Of a DNA stretch of 16,160 nt, positions 1 to 6,959 are shown in pieces. Below the pieces are notes generated by a model that was given only the letters and a program-made list of their open reading frames with translations, was not told where the DNA came from and ran no database searches. The first letter of the stretch is position 1. Each line of letters begins with the position of its first letter. The translations under genes and the position numbers were made by a program. Source of the stretch: Caldifarciminota bacterium (GTDB lineage Bacteria; Hydrothermota; Hydrothermia; LBFQ01; DSFT01); contig WGAQ01000046.1 in assembly GCA_015494735.1 (NCBI GenBank), positions 1-16,160 on the forward strand. Direction: 5' to 3'.

Positions 1-481
1 CCCCTGTAAAGAGCATTTTCGTAAATCTCCATTTTCCCCGGCTCGATATCTCCCAAAATGATCCTCTGCTCTCCGACTACTATGGAAGTTCCATGTCTTA
101 ACCTGACGACGAATTTCAATCCCCTTGAGAGGAGGAAGGAGATGATATTTGATTGCTCCTGCTACAGCCACTTCGTATCCCCTGACTGGCCTTTCTTTGT
201 CCGGGGCTTTGACGTATCCGACGTATTCCGTCTTCTTTGCCTGTGGTCTTTCGATGGGGGTCAGGTCCATGATTATGTATTTGGGATTGTCTGGGGCAAA
301 GAGGGATGAATATTCACCCGTGTCCAAATTTTTGTCCGGATCTGACTATTTCCCCATTCCCATCCTCTAAAACGATGTTTTTCAACAGGGGCATGGTTGA
401 GCAGGCGGGAAATCGGAGCTCCCGGAATGGAATGAGCACGGAACGAGAATTTCCATCCTCCATCGGAGGGTTTCGTGTGAA
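1..481 (-). pseudogene. Decayed DDE transposase (IS4-like), partial at window edge
   Basis: Three minus-strand reading-frame pieces, in transcription order, read like one transposase broken by frame changes. Piece C (about 480 to 314) contains a short MPLLKNIVLEDGNGE stretch. Piece A (345 to about 162) contains YIIMDLTPIERPQAKKTEYV, which resembles the block around the first catalytic Asp of IS4-type transposases (usual form I-I-D-x-T-x-I-x-R-P-x-A-K-K-T). Piece B (161 to 1, running off the window) contains IISFLLSRGLKFVVRLRHGT, which resembles the block just after the second catalytic Asp. Between A and B the roughly 80-100 residues normally present, including the second Asp, are missing, so an internal deletion plus a frameshift is likely. 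The protein cannot be made intact. No terminal inverted repeats can be judged because one end lies outside the window. The assignment rests on remembered motifs, not on a search. Confidence 0.6.
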
Positions 482-649
482 CATGTAATGTTATTAAATA
501 GTGGAAAATTGGATAGTCATGCATCAATACAGACATTTTAAACGCATGGATATAAATCTCTGTGTATCAGCGATTCACAAATTATAGCAAGCGAAAGTGG
601 GGGAAATTATAACCAAAAGATGCTGTAAATCAAGGATATGGACCCGGTA

Positions 650-655
650 TATAAT
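650..655 (+). promoter_or_regulatory. -10 box TATAAT of a leaderless transcript
   Basis: A perfect TATAAT ends 6 nt before the ATG at 662. This spacing recurs before other first genes of transcription units in the window. No TTGACA-like -35 is visible. It lies inside the longer possible reading frame that starts at 638, so it also bears on the choice of start. Confidence 0.45.
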
Positions 656-661
656 TTTGGC

Positions 662-2383
662 ATGTACCTGGAACACCTTACTCCTCTGGAGAGAACCATA
701 TACCTGACGAAGGAAGCCCATCCGGACCTCTCAGCCACAGCAATAGCCAGGATGCTTTCCGTGACCCCTGCATATACCACGAGGACCCTGAGGAAACTGG
801 CCCTGCACGGGGTGTACATGTTCAGGGAAAGCGAATGCAGAGCGATGGAATCAATGAGTCCGGAGGAAAGGGTTTCCTTTTTAATCAAAAACTGGAAGGA
901 AATCCCTTACAGATACCATCACCTGCTCTCGGATGTGGATATGGAGCCGCTGCCCCCCTTCCACAGGTATCAGAAACTCCTCTTTCAGTTTCAGGTGGAG
1001 ATGGAAGATCCCGAAATCATATTGAAAGAGGTGAAAAGACTGGAGGACGAGTATCTTCAACTCAACCTGCGAGCCTCCTATTACAGAATCCTGACCCTCC
1101 GGCTCCTCATATACAACTTCACGGGCAAGAAGGATTTGACCTGGAACATATACATGAAGAACAGGAGGATTATCGAAAAACTCCCCTACAACATAGCCAA
1201 TGACTTCTACGACCTTGCCCTGAATGCCGCAGTCTATATGGGAAAGATACGGGAAGCCCGAAACATAGCCCGGATACTGGAGACCTACATAGAAAGCAAG
1301 AGGGGCTCGGAAGACAGGGACGTCAGGGAATATCTGACCGATTTCTATATAAACGATGGAAACTTCCGAAAAGCGATGAAGATTGCAGAAAAAGATAGTT
1401 TCCATCGATACAGGCTCCTGAGATTCACCGGCAGATACAAAGAGCTGCTGAAGGCAGAGCCTCCGGAAGTATTCACGGGCATAGAGAAGTTCTACATAGC
1501 GCTCGACAGGGCATACTCGCTTGCCATGACCGGGAGTCCCGTCAGGGGCCTGCTCACCCTCCTCCCGGCATACGCTCCCCTCGAGAATAAGTACACCTCC
1601 GCGATGCGAAACTTTCACCTGTTCATGGCCACATACCATGCAGTTATGGAGAATGCGGAGGAGAAGGAAGCGAATTTGAAAAAAGCCATCGAATTCTCCG
1701 AAGGGCTGACCCGAAAATTCCTTCAGGCCCTTCTCCAGGGGCATATAGAAGACTATGCCCCCACCAAGTACCTGTCCATTACGAAGGACTGGATAGAGGG
1801 ACGAATCAACAGGGCGATAGAGAGAGGAACCAAGTTCGAAGCCCTGTGGGTATTGCACACCATCGCCCTGTTCCTGCCGAAACCCCTGTCCAGAATAGAG
1901 AGGTACCCCGTGATGGAGCCCGTATATCACCTGATGAAGTTGCCCCGGCTCAAACTGCTCATATTCAACGAAGACCCCCTTCTGATATACAGGGGAGAGA
2001 AGTATCCGATAACGAGGGGACAGAGCAACCTGGAATTGATAAAGATTATCCTCAACGGAGGAGAAGTAGAATCGGAAAGACTCAGCCAGAATCACATAAG
2101 GATTTTCAGGAGGAAGTTCGGAAAGGGGTTCCTCAGGAAGAAGGGAAACAAATACATCCTGAATGCCAGAATAGACTCCGACTACTTCAGATTTCTGGAA
2201 CTGTACAGGAGCGCCATGTTCTACAGAAAGCACGGGATGGAAGAGGATTTCCAGCATACAGCCAACAGACTCAAGAGACTCTACAGATGCCATCCCTTCC
2301 GGAAACTCTCCTTCAGGGACAGCGAACTGGATGCATACCGGACCCGCATAAGCATCATGGCCAGCGAAATCATAACAGCCTGA
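662..2383 (+). CDS. HTH / helical-repeat / OmpR-like winged-helix protein (putative regulator)
   Basis: Probable DNA-binding regulator of unknown target. In the longer 581-aa numbering (ATG at 638), residues about 22-60 form an N-terminal helix-turn-helix (LSATAIARMLSVTP, then a recognition-helix-like TTRTLRKL). The middle (about 100-435) is mostly amphipathic helices with the feel of TPR-type repeats. Residues about 440-510 resemble an OmpR/PhoB winged helix: a short beta start (LLIYRGEKYPIT), an LELIKIIL helix, RIFRRKFG, and a closing KGNKYIL strand where the family has G-x-G-Y-x-L. A helical tail of about 65 residues follows, as in the BTAD part of SARP regulators. The architecture parallels the two proteins at 6960 and 8574. 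I prefer ATG 662 (573 aa) because of the TATAAT box 6 nt upstream; ATG 638 fits the paralogue N-termini slightly better and remains possible. The DNA-binding reading is good; the biological role is unknown. Confidence 0.85.
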   Translation: MYLEHLTPLERTIYLTKEAHPDLSATAIARMLSVTPAYTTRTLRKLALHGVYMFRESECRAMESMSPEERVSFLIKNWKEIPYRYHHLLSDVDMEPLPPFHRYQKLLFQFQVEMEDPEIILKEVKRLEDEYLQLNLRASYYRILTLRLLIYNFTGKKDLTWNIYMKNRRIIEKLPYNIANDFYDLALNAAVYMGKIREARNIARILETYIESKRGSEDRDVREYLTDFYINDGNFRKAMKIAEKDSFHRYRLLRFTGRYKELLKAEPPEVFTGIEKFYIALDRAYSLAMTGSPVRGLLTLLPAYAPLENKYTSAMRNFHLFMATYHAVMENAEEKEANLKKAIEFSEGLTRKFLQALLQGHIEDYAPTKYLSITKDWIEGRINRAIERGTKFEALWVLHTIALFLPKPLSRIERYPVMEPVYHLMKLPRLKLLIFNEDPLLIYRGEKYPITRGQSNLELIKIILNGGEVESERLSQNHIRIFRRKFGKGFLRKKGNKYILNARIDSDYFRFLELYRSAMFYRKHGMEEDFQHTANRLKRLYRCHPFRKLSFRDSELDAYRTRISIMASEIITA

Positions 2384-2507
2384 CGAAGAGAAGGGACAGG
2401 AGCACCAGAAGCATTATTATGGAGGTCCTCAGAATCAGCTCGTCTATTATTCCAAACATGATGAAAATATGAAGCAGAAGCATTAATCTCACTCTTAATT
2501 TCCACAT
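2370..2507 (-). CDS. Possible 45-aa two-helix membrane protein
   Basis: This short frame fills the gap between two plus-strand genes, on the opposite strand. It starts MWKLRVRLMLLL, giving a positively charged N-terminus. A hydrophobic helix (LMLLLHIFIMFGII), a polar turn (DELILR) and a second hydrophobic helix (SIIMLLVLLSLLFV) follow, ending RLL. This is the layout of a small hairpin membrane protein with positive ends. Its 3' end overlaps the last 14 nt of the preceding regulator gene in the convergent direction. The ribosome site is poor (AAGGTG almost touching the ATG) and no convincing -10 box is seen. A purine-rich opposite strand can give such hydrophobic frames by chance, so this is a candidate only. 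Confidence 0.35.
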   Translation of the reverse strand: MWKLRVRLMLLLHIFIMFGIIDELILRTSIIMLLVLLSLLFVRLL

Positions 2508-2543
2508 TCACCTTACCGCAAAGGGTACAGGGTGAGCATCCCT

Positions 2544-2549
2544 TAAACT
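2544..2549 (+). promoter_or_regulatory. -10 box TAAACT of a leaderless transcript
   Basis: TAAACT ends 7 nt before the GTG start at 2557. There is no Shine-Dalgarno in the intervening TTCCCCC, and no clear -35. Confidence 0.5.
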
Positions 2550-2556
2550 TTCCCCC

Positions 2557-3660
2557 GTGAAGGGAAAGAGGGTCCTGATATTCTCCTTCGCCTATGGAAG
2601 CGGACATTACATCGCCGGAGTCGCTCTCAGACAGGCAATGGAGGAAATCCTTCCCGGATGGGATATACATCATCTGGATGGCATACTGGAGAGCCACAGG
2701 AGAATAGACAGAATAACCGCCGACATGTACCTGTGGTTCAGCAGAAAGGGACACATCCACTGGAAACTCCTCTACGAGAATCCCCTGACCCGCTCCCGCA
2801 TCATGAAATTGATAATGCGATTGTCCCTCAACAGGGAGATGGTGGAAAGGATAAGGGAATTGCAACCCCACGTAATCCTGAGCACCCACTTCCTGTCCCA
2901 TCAGTATGCCCACGTTCTCAAGAGGAAATACGGGATGCAATTCAAACACTACATGGTCATAACCGATTTCGAAATACATCCCATCTGGATAGCAGAACCC
3001 ACGGACAAGTACTTCCTCCCCTCCCGGTGGTCCCTGAAGACCATAAAGGGATTGAAGAAGTACGCCATAACGGGAATACCCCTCAGGAAGCCATTCTGGA
3101 ACCCCCCCGACAGGGAAACCTCCCGCAGGTATCTGGGACTCGGGGAAGGGAAACCCATCCTCTTCCTGAATATGGGAACCCACGGAGTGATGCCCCTGAG
3201 GGATGCGGTGGAACTCGTCAGGAGATGGGGAAATCGATTCAGATTCCTGGTGGTGGCGGGGCGAAACGAGACCACATATTCCACATTCCGCAGGATGCTG
3301 GAGAGGGGTGAGATGGAGGGAAAGGTCTATTCCTTCACGGAGGACATACATCATCTGATGGCCGCCTCCAACCTCGTCATAACGAAGGCAGGGGGGCTGA
3401 CGGTGGCGGAAATGCTGGCGGTGGGAAGGGCCGGAATCTACTACAGGAGCATGCCCGGACAGGAGAAGGGAAACGTCCGATTCATAAAAGAGCATGGCGC
3501 CGGATTCGAGGCCAACAATCTAAAGAAGCTCGAAGCCCTCCTGAGAAATCTCACGGATAATCCGGAGGAGATTGGAAAGGCAGAAGAGAATGCGAAAAAG
3601 TTAGGCAGACCCCGGGCGGCGCTGGAAATCGTGAAACATGTTTCACATGAAACCGGATGA
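2557..3660 (+). CDS. MGDG-synthase / MurG-like glycosyltransferase
   Basis: Probable membrane-associated GT-B glycosyltransferase of family 28 that adds a sugar from a nucleotide donor to a lipid or isoprenoid acceptor. The N-terminal half (residues 1-165) matches the MGDG synthase acceptor domain, with the glycine loop YGSGHY at 13-18 after the first strand RVLIFSF. The C-terminal half is the nucleotide-sugar domain: strand KPILFLNMGTHG at 199-210, then TKAGGLTVAE at 276-285 and PGQEKGN at 300-306, both typical of this family. The length of 367 aa is normal. The start is GTG, supported by the adjacent -10 box and the position of the first beta strand. MurG itself is less likely because the N-terminal loop and the PGQE-GN block look like diacylglycerol glycosyltransferases (UgtP type); the acceptor cannot be told. 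It ends 1 nt from the convergent tatD gene. Confidence 0.88.
   Translation: MKGKRVLIFSFAYGSGHYIAGVALRQAMEEILPGWDIHHLDGILESHRRIDRITADMYLWFSRKGHIHWKLLYENPLTRSRIMKLIMRLSLNREMVERIRELQPHVILSTHFLSHQYAHVLKRKYGMQFKHYMVITDFEIHPIWIAEPTDKYFLPSRWSLKTIKGLKKYAITGIPLRKPFWNPPDRETSRRYLGLGEGKPILFLNMGTHGVMPLRDAVELVRRWGNRFRFLVVAGRNETTYSTFRRMLERGEMEGKVYSFTEDIHHLMAASNLVITKAGGLTVAEMLAVGRAGIYYRSMPGQEKGNVRFIKEHGAGFEANNLKKLEALLRNLTDNPEEIGKAEENAKKLGRPRAALEIVKHVSHETG
3631..3654. promoter_or_regulatory. parS-like palindrome (candidate ParB site)
   Basis: GTGAAACATGTTTCAC (3631-3646) is a perfect 16-bp palindrome. The overlapping TGTTTCACATGAAACC (3639-3654) matches the bacterial parS consensus TGTTTCACGTGAAACA at 14 of 16 positions. 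Three GTTTCAC/GTGAAAC-type half sites therefore sit side by side over the last codons of the glycosyltransferase gene. ParB binding is inferred from the match only; no parA or parB gene is in the window. Confidence 0.4.
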
Positions 3661-3661
3661 A

Positions 3662-4429
3662 TCACCGGGTTAGGTTTATTCCGAATGCCCTCTCCGCATT
3701 CTCCACGAGTCTCTCTGCCACCTCCTCCACCGATTTATTTAGAAGGCGCGCCATCTTCTCCACCACCTCCACCACGTACATGGGCTCGTTCATCTTCCCC
3801 CTGTGGGGGGCGGGGGTCAGGTAGGGGCTGTCTGTCTCCGAAAGGACATTCTTCAAGCCAATTCCCTTCAGGGAGCGGTGCAGGTGGGGATTCTTATATG
3901 TCAGCATGCCATTGAAGGAGAGAAAATAATCCCTTTCCACAATCCACCGGGCGGTTTCGGGTTTATCGGAGAAGCTATGGAATATAACGGGAACCTCCGG
4001 ATTCTCCTCCTCTATAATCCCGATGGTATCGGGATAGGCATCCCTAACATGGAGGACAATGGGAAGGTTGTGTTTCCGGGCAAGGTTTATCTGGATTCTA
4101 AACCCCTCCATCTGCTGATCCTTCGGAAAGGTCATCCAGTGGTAATCCAGTCCGATTTCCCCCACCGCTATGGTCTTTTCGTCCGAAAGCAGTTCTTCTA
4201 TCTCCCCCACTCTGTTAATCTCATCGATGGAATTGGGATGGATGCCCACTATGGCAAACACATTCTCGAATTCGTGGGCAATCTCCACCGCAAGACGGGA
4301 AGAGGAAATATCGTATCCCACGACGAAGATATACTTCACCCCCCTGCTTTCCGCCCTCTGAACAACCTCCTTTCTGATGGGATAGAGCCTCTTATCGTTC
4401 AGATGGGCATGGGTATCCACGAGCAGCAT
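3662..4429 (-). CDS. tatD: TatD family metal-dependent hydrolase / DNase
   Basis: Cytoplasmic TIM-barrel hydrolase of the TatD family; members are metal-dependent DNases linked to DNA repair and turnover, and the true substrate of this one is not known. All expected metal ligands are present: DTHAHL with H7 and H9, E91 in GEIGLDYHW, H127 in VLHVRDA, H151 in IFHSFSD and D200 in SETDSPYL. The following TPAPHRG-K-NEP block is typical. The 255-aa length is normal and the start lies directly before the first strand. The stop is 1 nt from the end of the convergent glycosyltransferase gene. Upstream, 22 nt away, are the two DUF5618-like genes on the same strand, so it may be their operon partner. 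A weak -10-like TAACCT lies 7 nt before the ATG (4437-4442). Confidence 0.95.
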   Translation of the reverse strand: MLLVDTHAHLNDKRLYPIRKEVVQRAESRGVKYIFVVGYDISSSRLAVEIAHEFENVFAIVGIHPNSIDEINRVGEIEELLSDEKTIAVGEIGLDYHWMTFPKDQQMEGFRIQINLARKHNLPIVLHVRDAYPDTIGIIEEENPEVPVIFHSFSDKPETARWIVERDYFLSFNGMLTYKNPHLHRSLKGIGLKNVLSETDSPYLTPAPHRGKMNEPMYVVEVVEKMARLLNKSVEEVAERLVENAERAFGINLTR

Positions 4430-4451
4430 GGAGAAAAGGTTAAAGGAAAGG

Positions 4452-4904
4452 TTATTCTGTGGATTTCACGTATTTCTCCACGATTTTAATAATCTTCTCG
4501 ACTTTTTCGAAACCATCATCGATAGCCTTCTTACTCTGAAGTTCCCTGTAATATCCGCCCAGGTGTAGTAAATCATAGACATCATTGAGAAAACCCTGAA
4601 GAAGATCCCTATCCTTTCCTATGGGTAAATTTTTCAGTATTTTCCTGTAAGAACTGATATCCTTCGTTTCCTTGCGAACTTTCTCAACATCCCAATTTTT
4701 TATCTGCATGAACAGAGCCTTTAACGCTTCAAGAGAAGCCAGATAAGCCGTTCCAGAGGCTTCCGAAATGTATTTCAGGTCTATGTAGGCCCCCCTCCTT
4801 CTGTCGATACCTGCTTTCTTGAGCATCTCCCTTGCGTTTTCCAGATATCTTCTGGCTAATTCCAGCCTTTCCTGCGGAGTTTCGATTGTCTGAACTTTTT
4901 CCAT
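4452..4904 (-). CDS. DUF5618/HEPN-like helical protein, copy 1
   Basis: All-helical protein of 150 aa, cytoplasmic, function unknown. The pattern fits what I recall of DUF5618, a small HEPN-like family: ERLELARRYLENAREML at the N-terminus, YIDLKYISEASGTAYLASLE, a central Lys-rich helix, then DLLQGFLNDVYDLLHLGGYY and a closing helix ending in IIKIVEKY. I do not see a clean R-x4-6-H RNase motif of active HEPN toxins, and no nucleotidyltransferase partner gene is nearby, so a toxin role is not supported. It is a tandem duplicate of the next gene upstream, with near-identical DNA near the 3' end. The gap to that gene is 11 nt and to tatD 22 nt. Family assignment is moderate. Confidence 0.85.
   Translation of the reverse strand: MEKVQTIETPQERLELARRYLENAREMLKKAGIDRRRGAYIDLKYISEASGTAYLASLEALKALFMQIKNWDVEKVRKETKDISSYRKILKNLPIGKDRDLLQGFLNDVYDLLHLGGYYRELQSKKAIDDGFEKVEKIIKIVEKYVKSTE
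4489..4553. repeat. High-identity duplicated block, paired with 4956-5020
   Basis: These 65 bp and bases 4956-5020 differ at a single position (4537), with 48 bp in a row identical (4489-4536 and 4956-5003). They encode the C-terminal helix of the two DUF5618-like copies. The rest of the two genes is far more diverged at the DNA level. Confidence 0.9.
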
Positions 4905-4912
4905 AATGTCGA

Positions 4913-4918
4913 ATTTTA
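4913..4918 (-). promoter_or_regulatory. -10 box TAAAAT, overlapping the previous stop codon
   Basis: Read on the minus strand, TAAAAT ends 8 nt before the ATG at 4904, with no Shine-Dalgarno between. Its first three bases are the stop codon of the upstream copy, so the downstream copy may have its own leaderless transcript. Confidence 0.4.
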
Positions 4919-5374
4919 ATGCTTCTGATTGCCTATATGTTTCTCCACAATTTTTATAATCTTCTCGACTTTTTCGAAACCATCATCGATAGCCTTCTTA
5001 CTCCGAAGTTCCCTGTAATAACCTCCAAGGTGGAGTAAGTCATAAACATTGTCGAATAGCCTCAGCAGAATATCCCTATCCTTACCAATTCTCGTCGATT
5101 TTTTCAAATTGCTGTAATAGGCTTCCACCTTCCTGAGTTTGCTTTTTAACTCCTGTGGGGAGAGTAAATTTTCCCGGAGAAAGAGCGCTTTCAGGGCTTC
5201 GAGAGCGGACAAGTATGCCATTGCGGAGGCTTCCGAAACATATTTCAAATCCACATATTCTCCGACTTCTTTATCAACTCCTGCCTTTTTCAATACCTCT
5301 CTGGCATTTCTCAAATACCTTTTAGCAAGTTCCAATCTCTCCTGCGACGTCTCGATTGTTTTAACGTTTGTCAT
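4916..5374 (-). CDS. DUF5618/HEPN-like helical protein, copy 2
   Basis: Tandem paralogue of the gene just downstream (152 aa), function unknown, all-helical and probably cytoplasmic. The two align without large gaps: TIETSQERLELAKRYLRNAR, then YVDLKYVSEASAMAYLSALE, IGKDRDILLRLFDNVYDLLH and RSKKAIDDGFEKVEKIIKIV. The middle (about residues 65-100) has diverged most, while the C-terminal block is nearly unchanged. The start is set by ATG with a TAAAAT box 7 nt upstream and no ribosome site. It is 57 nt downstream of FtcD on the same strand, with only a small hairpin between, so read-through is possible. Confidence 0.85.
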   Translation of the reverse strand: MTNVKTIETSQERLELAKRYLRNAREVLKKAGVDKEVGEYVDLKYVSEASAMAYLSALEALKALFLRENLLSPQELKSKLRKVEAYYSNLKKSTRIGKDRDILLRLFDNVYDLLHLGGYYRELRSKKAIDDGFEKVEKIIKIVEKHIGNQKH

Positions 5375-5381
5375 TACCCTA

Positions 5382-5387
5382 ATTTTA
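5382..5387 (-). promoter_or_regulatory. -10 box TAAAAT of a leaderless transcript
   Basis: On the minus strand TAAAAT ends 7 nt before the ATG at 5374; the spacer TAGGGTA carries no Shine-Dalgarno. The surrounding TTAAAATT is the same as before the second copy, so the promoter was probably duplicated with the gene. Confidence 0.5.
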
Positions 5388-5431
5388 ACGCTTTCTATTG
5401 CTTTTTCATACCGGGCTGAAAGCCCTTTAAA

Positions 5432-6871
5432 TCACAATTCCATCGCTATTCTCGAAGTGTATGTTTCGTAGTAGAAAATCATCTTCTCCTCCAGCTGGCG
5501 AAATTCCTTCAGCACCCTGCTCCTGTATTCCGCATCATCAACCCCCTTCAGGTTGATGAGGATGTTGTATCTGGCTGCGTTGAATCCACTCCTCAGAAGT
5601 TCCAGACCTATTCCCACATCGCTTATCAGATTCTTATTGCCTTCCGTAATGAGTTTCTCGACGGCGGGCATGAGTTTCAGGGGAAGGGATGCCATCTCGA
5701 AGGATTCCCGCACGCACACTTCGAGCCTCTCCCTGAGCAGGTCCTGATTGTCCCCCCTGTAAGCCTTCATCAACTCCTCGAAGCACGCCATATCCCTGTT
5801 GGCCAGTTCGAGAGCCTCGTATAGATAACCATCCAGTTCCCGGATATCCACATCCGTCCTGGATAGTACGGCCACCTTCCGGATCAGGGCCACCCCCATG
5901 GCAAGGGCCACTCCCCCCGCCATACCGCCCCCGGCTTTGGGCAGTCTGGAGCCCAGGGCACCCAGTATATTCTCCAGCTCCGAGAACTTCTCGCTCATGG
6001 CCCCTTCGACGGTCATGGGGCCCGAAGCACCGCCCATGGAAAGGAAGCCGGATAGGGTCTCGTCTGCGAAGAATCCAGGCATGAGGCCCACCAGTTCCCC
6101 TTCGAGAACCCGAACACCGAACCTCGAGGCCACCGCCTCCACAGTTTTCCTGATTTCGTAAAGGGATATGCGATGAACATCCGTAATATTCATGGAAATC
6201 TGCACTTTACCCCTGCTCTCCAGCATGAAAGCCAGAACCCTCACCCTCTTCAGGAAACCCGTGCTTCCCCTCAGGCGACGGGCTATCTCCCTGCCCACAT
6301 TCAAATCATCCGTATCCAGGAGGAAATTGTAGGCAACCAGGAAATCCCTGACCCCTATGGCCACAGCACCAGCAGTGGGATGAATTTCCTCCCCGATGTC
6401 GGGCCTGTACTCTTCAGTACGAATCAGTTCTTTCAATCTTTCGAACCCCACATTTCTGAAGGAAGGAAGTTCCCTGCTTCCGGCTTCCCCATAGAAATAG
6501 ACCGGAAGTCCATATCTCCTGTTGACCTTTTTGCCGATTCTCTTCGCAATTCTGACCACTTCCCCCACATCTATGTTCTTCAGAGGAATCAGGGGAACCA
6601 CATCCGCGGCACCGATTCTGGGGTGAACACCCTCATGTTTACTGACATCTATCAGTTCCACCGCCACCCCTATCGCATCCACGAGGGCCTCCTCCACCTG
6701 CCGGGGAGTGCCGACGACTGTAAAAACGCTCCTGTTGTGGTCGGCATCCACATGTACATCGAGAACCTTTACTCCGGGCAATTCGAAAGCCCCCTTAATC
6801 CGGGAGATAACCTCTTCGTTCCTTCCCTCCGAAAAGTTGGGAACTGCTTCTATTAACGGCAGATTCAACAT
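5432..6871 (-). CDS. ftcD: Bifunctional glutamate formimidoyltransferase / formimido-THF cyclodeaminase
   Basis: Cytoplasmic folate enzyme: it moves the formimino group between formiminoglutamate and tetrahydrofolate, then deaminates it to 5,10-methenyl-THF, linking histidine breakdown to one-carbon metabolism. Residues 1 to about 290 are the transferase part (IEAVPNFSEGRN at 7-18, and the conserved K-H-x-G-x-H-P-R-x-G-x-x-D stretch at 78-90 carrying the active-site His region). About 300-479 is the cyclodeaminase part, recognisable by LPKAGGGMAGGVALAMGVAL, the glycine-rich loop of that family. Both activities are fused, as in animals; many bacteria and archaea have separate proteins. The open frame extends 49 codons further up, but I start at ATG 6871 because family members begin right before the P-N-F-S-E-G motif and a TATACT box lies 6 nt upstream. 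No other hut genes are nearby, so the pathway context is open. Confidence 0.93.
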   Translation of the reverse strand: MLNLPLIEAVPNFSEGRNEEVISRIKGAFELPGVKVLDVHVDADHNRSVFTVVGTPRQVEEALVDAIGVAVELIDVSKHEGVHPRIGAADVVPLIPLKNIDVGEVVRIAKRIGKKVNRRYGLPVYFYGEAGSRELPSFRNVGFERLKELIRTEEYRPDIGEEIHPTAGAVAIGVRDFLVAYNFLLDTDDLNVGREIARRLRGSTGFLKRVRVLAFMLESRGKVQISMNITDVHRISLYEIRKTVEAVASRFGVRVLEGELVGLMPGFFADETLSGFLSMGGASGPMTVEGAMSEKFSELENILGALGSRLPKAGGGMAGGVALAMGVALIRKVAVLSRTDVDIRELDGYLYEALELANRDMACFEELMKAYRGDNQDLLRERLEVCVRESFEMASLPLKLMPAVEKLITEGNKNLISDVGIGLELLRSGFNAARYNILINLKGVDDAEYRSRVLKEFRQLEEKMIFYYETYTSRIAMEL

Positions 6872-6877
6872 GGGCAA

Positions 6878-6883
6878 AGTATA
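6878..6883 (-). promoter_or_regulatory. -10 box TATACT for ftcD
   Basis: On the minus strand TATACT ends 6 nt before ATG 6871 (spacer TTGCCC, no Shine-Dalgarno). It lies in the 88-bp gap shared with the divergent gene at 6960. Confidence 0.5.
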
Positions 6884-6945
6884 AAGTTGTGAAGAAGAAC
6901 GGTACCCCGTCATAGCAGCAGGAAAACCCATTTCCACGCCGCATT

Positions 6946-6951
6946 TAAAAT
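6946..6951 (+). promoter_or_regulatory. -10 box TAAAAT for the 487-aa gene
   Basis: TAAAAT ends 8 nt before ATG 6960 with no ribosome site between. It faces away from the ftcD promoter about 62 bp away, so one bound regulator could influence both. Confidence 0.45.
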
Positions 6952-6959
6952 TAAACCCG

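Noticed and set aside
881..2293. 470-codon open frame on the minus strand
   Set aside because: It is the antisense of the 581-aa regulator gene, whose frame has coherent domains and paralogues; the minus frame shows no motif.
2281..3495. 404-codon open frame on the minus strand
   Set aside because: It lies opposite the glycosyltransferase, whose catalytic motifs are all on the plus strand. The frame has the His/Pro/Gly-rich look of a shadow.
4452..5374. HEPN/MNT toxin-antitoxin pair
   Set aside because: Both genes are helical paralogues; there is no nucleotidyltransferase partner and no clear R-x4-6-H motif.
5413..5425. GGGCT-GAA-AGCCC hairpin after ftcD
   Set aside because: Only 5 bp with no U-tract on the ftcD strand; too weak to call a terminator, though it sits 7 nt past the stop.
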